The notes beneath the pieces were generated by a model. That model was not told the DNA's origin, made no database searches, and saw nothing but the letters and a program-made list of their open reading frames with translations. 64,000 bases of DNA from Arachidicoccus sp. (lineage in GTDB: Bacteria; Bacteroidota; Bacteroidia; Chitinophagales; Chitinophagaceae), in the NCBI GenBank assembly GCA_028283605.1, contig JAPWKH010000026.1:62001-126000 (forward strand). Reading direction: 5' to 3'. The position numbers and the translations under genes are program-made. Of the stretch, positions 57,598-64,000 are shown one piece after another. Position 1 is the first letter of the stretch; every line of letters starts with the position of its first letter.

Positions 57598-60500
57598 ATG
57601 GCTAATAAATATAAAGAATTTACATCACTTAGTTTACCTGATATAGAGAAAGAAATATTGGCTCAATGGCAGCAACAGCAGGCTTTTGAAAAGAGCATTT
57701 CTTTACGCGAAGGAGCAGAAACCTTTGTATTTTATGAAGGTCCGCCGAGCGCCAATGGAATGCCCGGCATTCACCATGTAATTTCCCGCACCATTAAAGA
57801 TATGGTATGCCGCTACAAAACCATGAAAGGTTTTAAAGTGCAGCGCAAAGGTGGTTGGGACACGCACGGTTTGCCTGTGGAAATAGGTGTGGAAAAAGAG
57901 TTGGGCATCACAAAAAAAGACATTGGTGTAAAAATATCTGTTGAAGAATACAACCGAAAATGCCGCGAAGCAGTTCTCCGTTACAAAAACAAATGGGACG
58001 AACTCACTACGAAAATGGGTTATTGGGTTGATTTGAAAAATCCGTATATCACGTTTGAAAATAATTATATCGAAACGCTTTGGTGGTTGCTGAAAAAATT
58101 GTACGACAAAGATTTATTGTACGAAAGCATCAATATACAACCCTATTCGCCGGCGGCCGGAACAGGCTTGAGTTCGCACGAATTGAACCAACCCGGAACT
58201 TACAAAGACGTAAAAGATACGAGCGCAACCGTTGTTTTTAACGTTGTAAATAACGAAAAGGCACAATTTCTATTTGATAAAACCAATGGCGAAGACATTG
58301 GACTAATGGCTTGGACGACAACGCCTTGGACACTGCCTTCGAATCTTGGTTTGACGGTCGGTCCGAATATTGATTATGTATTGGTGCAGACTAAAAATCC
58401 TTATACGGAAATAGATCAGAATGTTGTAATCGCAAAAGCATTATTCCACAAATATTTTGAAAATCCGTTGAATCTTTCTCTGGAAGAAGGAGACGCGGAA
58501 ATATTTGAAAACAGCGATGGCAAGAAAAAGCATTTCGGCTGGAAAATATTAAATACTTTTAAAGGCAAAGACCTTGAAGGCATTATGTATCATCAATTGA
58601 TGCCTTACGAAGCCAACCAAACCGATAATCCTAATGCGTTCAAAGTATTGTTAGGTGATTTCGTAACCACCGAAGACGGAACAGGTATTGTTCATACTGC
58701 GCCTGCATTTGGTGCGGATGACTATAAAGTCGGGCAGAAATACGGTATCGGTATTTTGATTATGGTAGACAAAGAAGGCAAGTTCATTGATGGTCTTGGC
58801 GAGTTCAGCGGGCGTTATGTAAAAAATTATAAAGATGATCCAAATTATGAGGATGTAAATGTGGACATCTGCGTAAAGCTGAAAAAAGAAAACAAGGCTT
58901 TCAAAGTTGAAAAATATGAACACAGCTATCCGCATTGCTGGCGTACCGATAAACCGATTTTATATTATCCTTTAGATGCATGGTTCATCAAAACCACCGC
59001 GCTGAAAGATAGAATGGTTGAGTTAAATAAAACGATCAACTGGAAACCCAAATCCACTGGAGAAGGACGTTTCGGCAACTGGCTGGAAAATATGGTAGAT
59101 TGGAATTTGTCACGCTCGCGTTTTTGGGGAACGCCGTTGCCCGTTTGGAGGACTGAAGATAAAAGCGAAGAAATCTGTATCGGAAGTGTGGAAGAGTTGA
59201 AAAAAGAAATTGAAAAAGCAAATGCCGCAGGTTTCGACAACTCAAAATTCACGACACACGAATTTGATTTACATAAGCCTTTTGTGGACGATATTACACT
59301 CGTTTCACCTTCCGGCAAACCGATGAAGCGCGTCTCTGACCTCGTTGATGTTTGGTTTGATAGCGGTGCCATGCCTTTTGCGCAATGGCATTTCCCTTTT
59401 GAGAATAAAGAAATTTTCGCCGATAATTATCCTGCAGATTTTATATGCGAAGGTGTTGACCAAACGCGCGGCTGGTTTTATACTTTGCACGCTATCAGTT
59501 CATTAGTTAAGGAAGATATTGTTGAGGAATTAAAAAATTCAAATCTCCCAACCAACAATGTTGATGGCCGTGCTTACAAAACGGTTGTTTCTAATGGACT
59601 TGTTTTGGACAAATACGGCAATAAAATGTCCAAACGTTTAGGAAATACAATCGATCCTTTTGAAACCATTGATAAATACAGCGCAGACGCAACCTCGCTG
59701 GTATTTAATGACGAATGCTTCGCCTTGGGACAATTTAAAATTCGACCTCGACGGCATCAAAGAAGTGCAGCGCAAATTCTTTGGCACATTATATAATACA
59801 TATCAGTTTTTCGCGTTATATGCCAATGTTGACGGATTTTCATTTTCAGAAACATACATACCTGTAAATGAACGACCGGAAATAGACCGCTGGATTTTAT
59901 CTGCCTTGCATTCATTAATCAAAAATGTAACGGAGAATCTTGATAATTATGAACCGACTTTGGCGTTTCGTTCAGTGGAAGAATTTTTAGATGAATATTT
60001 AAGCAATTGGTACGTTCGTTTAAATCGTCGACGTTTTTGGAAAGGCGAATATGAGCAGGATAAAATCACGGCTTATCAAACGCTCTATGAATGTCTGGAA
60101 ACTTTGGTTAGGTTGATGGCGCCACTTTCGCCATTTTTCAGTGATGCTATTTTCAGAAATCTAAATGCCGTTACCAAAAGATTTGAAGTGGAAAGCGTAC
60201 ATCATTCCGATTTTCCGGTAGCGAACGAATCGTATATAGATTTATCCTTGGAAGAAAGAATGAAGCTTGCACAAGACACTTCTTCTTTAATTCTTTCATT
60301 AAGAAAAAAAGAAAACATCATCGTTCGCCAGCCGTTGCAAAAAGTGTTGATTCCGGTTCTAAATCCCGAAATGCAGGCACAATTTGAGAAAGTAGAAGAT
60401 TTGATTAAATCGGAAACAAATATCAAGGAAGTGGAATATATAACCGATGCGCACGGTATTATTCATAAAAAAATAAAAGCCGATTTTAAATCGTTGGGTA

Positions 60501-60988
60501 AGAGATTGGGCGGAAAAATGAAAAAAGCAGCGGATTTAATCGGTCAGTTTTCACAAGATGACATTTCGGCATTAGAAAAAAACGGCGTATTTAAATTAGA
60601 CATAGATCAGGAAATTATTGAAATAACGCCGGCAGATGTAATAATTACGGCAGAAGATATTCCCGGATGGTCAGTAACTTCAAACGGGAATTTAACCGTT
60701 GCTTTAGATATTACACTGACAGATACATTAAAGAACGAAGGTACCGCGCGAATGTTTGTAAATCGTGTACAAAATATAAGAAAAGAATATAAATTTGATC
60801 TTACCGACCGTATATTTGTAGATATTTTGGATAATGGTACATTTGTCCCCATCTTAGAAAATTTCGGTGATTACATTCGTGCCGAGATTTTGGCAGATAA
60901 ATTGTCTCTTGTTTCCGAATTACTAAATGGTACAGAAATTGAAATAAACGGCATCATATTAAAGGTGCATGTCAAAAAAACAAGTTAG
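57598..60988 (+). CDS. ileS: Isoleucine--tRNA ligase, with a 1-nt frameshift as written
   Basis: The class I synthetase reads in two frames. The first (57598 to about 59694) holds the HIGH-type motif PSANGMPGIHHV, the editing domain (WTTTPWTLPSNLGL) and KMSKR in GNKMSKRLGN. The second (about 59696-60988) continues RWYLMTNASPWDNLKFDLDG through the anticodon-binding domain. Removing one base, most simply T59695 in GACGCAACC-T-CGCTGG, restores DAT-RWYL and a full protein of about 1130 aa, the normal length. Because ileS is essential and otherwise intact, a sequence error is more likely than a real mutation, unless a second ileS exists. Confidence 0.92.
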
Positions 60989-60991
60989 CGT

Positions 60992-61936
60992 ATGGCTACA
61001 AATAAAAAAATTGCCACGAAGAAACCGGCAAAAAAAGCTGTAGTAAAAAAAACAGTAAAACCCGCTGTAAAAAAAGTTGTTGCCAAAAAAGCAGCGCCTG
61101 CTAAAAAAACACCCAAAAAAGCAGCTGTACCTGTAAAAAAAGTAAAGCCCAAAAAAGCTGAAGCAAAAAAAGTGGTTGCTAAAAAAGCAACTACTCAGAA
61201 GAAGACTGCACCGCAAACAAAGAAAGCATCTCCTGCAAAAAAGACCGTTTTAAATACCATAAAAAAAGTTGCAAAACCTGTTTCTAAAACACCTGTAAAA
61301 CAAGTAGCACCACCTGAAAAAAAACAATCACAAATAAAGATTGAACATAAGGTTGTCGTGAAAAGTGTAGAAAAAAAATTAGCAAAGAATATTAAAGAAG
61401 AAATTGTGGCAATCAAAAAACCAGAGAAGAAAAAAGAACAGCCGGTCAAAGAAGTGAAAATTCCTAAAACAACGACAAAAACAAGTAAACCATATAAACC
61501 AGATTATAAGTCCTTAGAAGAGAGGATAAATAATTCAGATAAAGATAATATGCCAATAAACAGATACTCCGATGCAGAGTTAGAAGAGTTCAGAGAGATT
61601 ATAAATAAAAAATTAGCCGATGCAACGCAGGAAGTAACTTATCTGCAAGGCATCATTACCCGCAAGGATGAAATGGGCAGCGACAGCGAAGGCCGGTATA
61701 TGACGATGGAAGATGGCACAGTAAGTATGGAACGCGAGCAAATGAGCCAAATGGTAAGCCGTCAAATTACTTTTATTGACAATCTGAAAAAAGCATTAAT
61801 CCGCATTGAAAATAAAACGTACGGCATTTGCCGTGTTACCGGCAAACTTATAGACAAAGCACGACTGCGTGCTGTGCCGCATGCAACACTAAGCCTTGAG
61901 GCAAAAATGGGGCTTGCGCGGTCTAAAGAACAATAA
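60992..61936 (+). CDS. Histone H1-like / DksA-TraR-like fusion protein
   Basis: A 314-aa protein. Residues 1 to about 165 are a Lys/Ala/Pro low-complexity tail with repeated KKAAPAKK-type units, like histone H1, and probably bind nucleic acid. Residues from about 180 to 314 are a DksA/TraR-like domain: coiled coil (SDAELEEFREIINKKLADATQEV) and a zinc-finger-like end in YGICRVTGKLIDKARLRAVPHATLSLEAK. Only the first of the four zinc Cys is kept, so metal binding is doubtful. It starts 4 bp after ileS and is probably co-transcribed. Confidence 0.85.
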   Translation: MATNKKIATKKPAKKAVVKKTVKPAVKKVVAKKAAPAKKTPKKAAVPVKKVKPKKAEAKKVVAKKATTQKKTAPQTKKASPAKKTVLNTIKKVAKPVSKTPVKQVAPPEKKQSQIKIEHKVVVKSVEKKLAKNIKEEIVAIKKPEKKKEQPVKEVKIPKTTTKTSKPYKPDYKSLEERINNSDKDNMPINRYSDAELEEFREIINKKLADATQEVTYLQGIITRKDEMGSDSEGRYMTMEDGTVSMEREQMSQMVSRQITFIDNLKKALIRIENKTYGICRVTGKLIDKARLRAVPHATLSLEAKMGLARSKEQ

Positions 61937-61945
61937 ATTAATATT

Positions 61946-61976
61946 AAAAAGCAGTTCAAAAACAGAACTGCTTTTT
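61946..61976 (+). terminator. Intrinsic terminator after the H1/DksA-like gene
   Basis: AAAAAGCAGTTC and GAACTGCTTTTT are perfect 12-bp arms with a 7-nt loop, ending in a T-run 10 bp after the stop. The A-run on the other side could also serve the minus strand. Confidence 0.85.
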
Positions 61977-62010
61977 AATTTGCCTATATTCGATCTTCAA
62001 TTACTGAGCT

Positions 62011-62163
62011 ATGCAAGAACTTATAAACCGCTTAATATCCGAAGCAAAACTTTCTCCTGAGCAAGCAGCGCAATCTGTTCAAATAGTAAAAGATTTCGTT
62101 ATAGAAAAATTCCCGATGCTTGGCAATGCCGTTGATCAGATTTTCGGAGGAAAGCAGAATTAA
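62011..62163 (+). CDS. Small 50-aa helical protein upstream of surE
   Basis: From ATG 62011: MQELINRLISEAKLSPEQAA, then a helix and the end VDQIFGGKQN. It is polar and helical, with no signal or membrane segment. It stops 2 bp before the surE ATG, so the pair is probably co-translated. It resembles small uncharacterised Bacteroidota proteins with an LSPEQA motif. Function unknown. Confidence 0.65.
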   Translation: MQELINRLISEAKLSPEQAAQSVQIVKDFVIEKFPMLGNAVDQIFGGKQN

Positions 62164-62165
62164 TC

Positions 62166-62957
62166 ATGAAACGTTATACCATTCTGGTTACCAACGATGA
62201 TGGAATTTATGCTCCCGGCATCCGGGCATTAGCGGAAGCTATGAAAGGTTTGGGAAAAGTAGTAGTTGTAGCGCCTGATAAACCGCAAAGCGGAATGGGG
62301 CATGCAATTACCATCGCCCATCCTTTAAGGTTGACCAAAGTTGAATTGATGGAGGATGTTGAAAGCTACCAATGTTCCGGAACCCCCGTAGATTGCGTAA
62401 AACTTGCAGTAGACAAAGTACTTCATAAGAAGCCGGATATTTGTGTAAGCGGTATCAATCATGGCGCCAATCATTCCATTAATATCATTTACTCCGGCAC
62501 TATGTCTGCTGCACTGGAAGCAAGTATCGAGAGCATTCCAAGCGTAGGTTTCAGTTTGTTGGATACTTCTGTAGAAGCGGATTTTGAGCCTGCCAAGAAA
62601 TATGCGCGGCTGCTGATAGAGCAGTTATTAGGGGAAAAATTAGATAAACATTTTTGCCTTAATGTAAACATTCCCGCTGTTCCGGATGCTATTATCAAAG
62701 GGATGAAAATTTGTCGTCAGGCATATGCTAAATATGAAGAAGATTTCGAAGAAAGAAAGGACCCTGCAGGCAAAAATTATTATTGGCTTACCGGAGAATT
62801 TGTTAATTTCGACAAGAAAAAAGATACAGATGTTTGGGCATTGGCAAACAATTATGTGAGTATCGTACCGGTTCAATTCGACCTGACCAATTATACGCTC
62901 AAGGATCATTTAGAAAATTCACTCCACCTTGATACCAAAAGCTTTAAAACAAGATAA
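62166..62957 (+). CDS. surE: 5'/3'-nucleotidase SurE
   Basis: A 263-aa survival protein that dephosphorylates nucleoside monophosphates (and possibly exopolyphosphate) using a divalent metal. Typical motifs are ILVTNDDGIYAPGIRALAE (metal-binding Asp-Asp), VAPDKPQSGMGHAIT, CSGTPVDCVKLA, SGINHGANHSINIIYSGTMSAALEA and a C-terminal TLTDYTxxDHL-like NYTLKDHLE. Length and order are normal. It is preceded by the 50-aa gene and overlapped by the small membrane gene behind it. Confidence 0.95.
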   Translation: MKRYTILVTNDDGIYAPGIRALAEAMKGLGKVVVVAPDKPQSGMGHAITIAHPLRLTKVELMEDVESYQCSGTPVDCVKLAVDKVLHKKPDICVSGINHGANHSINIIYSGTMSAALEASIESIPSVGFSLLDTSVEADFEPAKKYARLLIEQLLGEKLDKHFCLNVNIPAVPDAIIKGMKICRQAYAKYEEDFEERKDPAGKNYYWLTGEFVNFDKKKDTDVWALANNYVSIVPVQFDLTNYTLKDHLENSLHLDTKSFKTR

Positions 62958-63234
62958 TCTCAAATTCGGTATGCTTATCGGATTGATTGCGCCTATTATT
63001 GGTGCATTATTTTTCTATATAATTAAATTTATAAAGGCGTTTACGCTTGTAGAATTTATACAAATGCTTTTTCAGAATAAAGTTGTATTAACGGCCGTCT
63101 CAAGTATATCTTTACTCATTAATGTTGCCGTCTTTACTTTTTATATCAATAAAAGGTTGGATAAAACTGCTAAAGGAATTTTTCTGCTGACTGTTTTATA
63201 TATTTTATTTGTGCTAATATATAAACTTTTTTAG
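62929..63234 (+). CDS. Small three-helix membrane protein
   Basis: 101 aa from a TTG at 62929 that overlaps the surE end by 29 bp, or 87 aa from ATG 62971. I favour the longer form because the KQDNLKFG segment before the first helix looks conserved in similar proteins as I remember them. Helices lie at about residues 15-35, 50-70 and 80-99. No family name is offered. Probably co-transcribed with surE. Confidence 0.6.
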   Translation: MIPKALKQDNLKFGMLIGLIAPIIGALFFYIIKFIKAFTLVEFIQMLFQNKVVLTAVSSISLLINVAVFTFYINKRLDKTAKGIFLLTVLYILFVLIYKLF

Positions 63235-63449
63235 CTACTAATAATTTCTTTAATTAAATTATATTCTTATCACTGATATTATTTATATCCCCTTATTATC
63301 TTCATGAAAAGATTTATTAAGTAAATATATTTTTCGTTATAATAATATATTAATTCAACTTTAACACTGTTGTTCCATAACAAAAAGTATTTTGCTCACA
63401 AATAAAATAAATTTGTAACCGGTTGTTTACGATTTTGAAAAACTAATTA

Positions 63450-63457
63450 TAATTTTG
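63450..63457 (+). promoter_or_regulatory. Promoter -7 box for the TetR gene
   Basis: TAATTTTG, an exact TAnnTTTG match, lies only 5 bp before the ATG at 63463, which predicts a very short or absent leader. Confidence 0.4.
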
Positions 63458-63462
63458 TTGCC

Positions 63463-64000
63463 ATGGCGAGAATAAAAACTGATAAAGACGTTACTAAAAA
63501 AGAAGTTATCTTAAATACAGCTGCAGGCCTTTTTCGCCAGCGTGGTTACAAAGCATCGAGCATGCGCGATCTGGCAGAAAAAATAGGCATTGAAGCAGCA
63601 AGCTTATATAACCATATTCGTTCCAAATCCGAATTGCTGTATGATATATGTTTCAGCATGGCGGCATTGTATAATGAACATTTAGAGTCGGTAGAAAACT
63701 CTAAAAGTTCCAGCCTTAAAAAAATAGAAGAGATATTGCGCTTTCAGATAAAGCAAATGATTGACAATTCCGACTTCGTGATTGTTGCCGACCGTGAATG
63801 GGTTCACTTGGATGAAGCATACATCACAAGTTACCAAAACATGAAGCATAATTATCGCAAACGTATGAACCATATCATTACTAAAGGTATTCAGGATGGG
63901 GAGATTAAATCTGAGATTAATGTACCTTCTACAATATGGTTGATATTGCATGCTGTAAATGGTATAGAATCATGGCACAGATCTAAAACTAAAATTCCGC
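63463..64000 (+). CDS. TetR/AcrR family transcriptional regulator (cut by window end)
   Basis: 179 codons are visible, with no stop before the window ends. The N-terminal HTH reads ILNTAAGLFRQRGYKASSMRDLAEKIGIEAASLYNHIRSKSELLY, a standard TetR DNA-binding domain. The following helical ligand domain (IEEILRFQIKQMIDNSDFVIVADREW) is of the type seen in Bacteroidota regulators of aromatic or fatty-acyl catabolism. The targets probably lie beyond the window. Ligand unknown. Confidence 0.9.
   Translation, partial: MARIKTDKDVTKKEVILNTAAGLFRQRGYKASSMRDLAEKIGIEAASLYNHIRSKSELLYDICFSMAALYNEHLESVENSKSSSLKKIEEILRFQIKQMIDNSDFVIVADREWVHLDEAYITSYQNMKHNYRKRMNHIITKGIQDGEIKSEINVPSTIWLILHAVNGIESWHRSKTKIP

Noticed and set aside
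59690-59700. Programmed frameshift in ileS
   Set aside because: No slippery heptamer, stop-codon shift site or stimulatory structure is apparent at ACCTCGCTGG; an indel is simpler.
60959-61216. Minus-strand Phe/Cys-rich frame opposite the Lys-rich tail
   Set aside because: It is the antisense reading of poly-Lys codons, producing artificial Phe/Cys/Gly repeats.

Overview
The window looks like part of a chromosome from a Bacteroidota bacterium, most likely of the Chitinophagaceae. It is AT-rich, has many SusC/SusD outer-membrane pairs controlled by ECF sigma/FecR modules, several exact TAnnTTTG promoter -7 boxes, a Bacteroidota-type succinate dehydrogenase (sdhC-sdhA-sdhB), and a histone H1-like/DksA fusion protein. 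The family-level placement is inference.

Layout. (1) 0.1-9.1 kb: an envelope-stress or efflux locus. Two near-identical 462-bp copies, each a small secreted-protein gene plus its upstream region, flank a PGYW-repeat protein gene. They are followed by a TolC / HlyD adaptor / MacB-like permease / ATPase pump, an outer-membrane protein, and a LytS-type kinase with a LytTR regulator. The duplicated upstream region carries direct repeats at 21-bp spacing, the geometry expected of LytTR sites. (2) 9.2-10.0 kb: a scar of mobile DNA, with an IS982-type transposase tail and a broken tyrosine recombinase split by a segment that ends in a 70-bp, almost pure G tract. (3) 10.2-28.9 kb: two divergent Sus-type loci. 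The left one (sigma, FecR, SusC, SusD, SusE-like, GH76) and the right one (sigma, frameshifted FecR, SusC, SusD, GH99/WbsX-like and a decayed second copy) together suggest uptake and breakdown of alpha-mannan. (4) 29-48 kb: mostly housekeeping genes. These are tRNA-Leu and tRNA-Gly, a glycosyltransferase, a frameshifted acetate-type transporter, an ABC-F protein, a sigma-54 activator, 6-phosphogluconolactonase, sdhCAB, an M48 peptidase, a GH13 enzyme, hisS and a low-molecular-weight phosphatase. (5) 48.4-56.8 kb: a third sigma/FecR/SusC/SusD locus, ending in a TlpA-like thioredoxin protein and showing visibly mosaic base composition. (6) 57.6-64 kb: ileS (with a 1-nt frameshift), the H1/DksA-like gene, a 50-aa protein, surE, a small membrane protein and the start of a TetR regulator.

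Most notable observations. Both intergenic gaps of the sdhCAB operon are filled by four-helix-bundle (23S rRNA IVP-like) genes enclosed in 20-28 nt inverted repeats, an arrangement resembling rRNA intervening sequences placed in an mRNA operon. All three fecR-susC junctions carry a GC-rich hairpin with CCGG on both arms. Several genes, including the essential ileS, carry single-base frameshifts; together with the poly-G tract this raises the possibility of sequence error as well as real decay.
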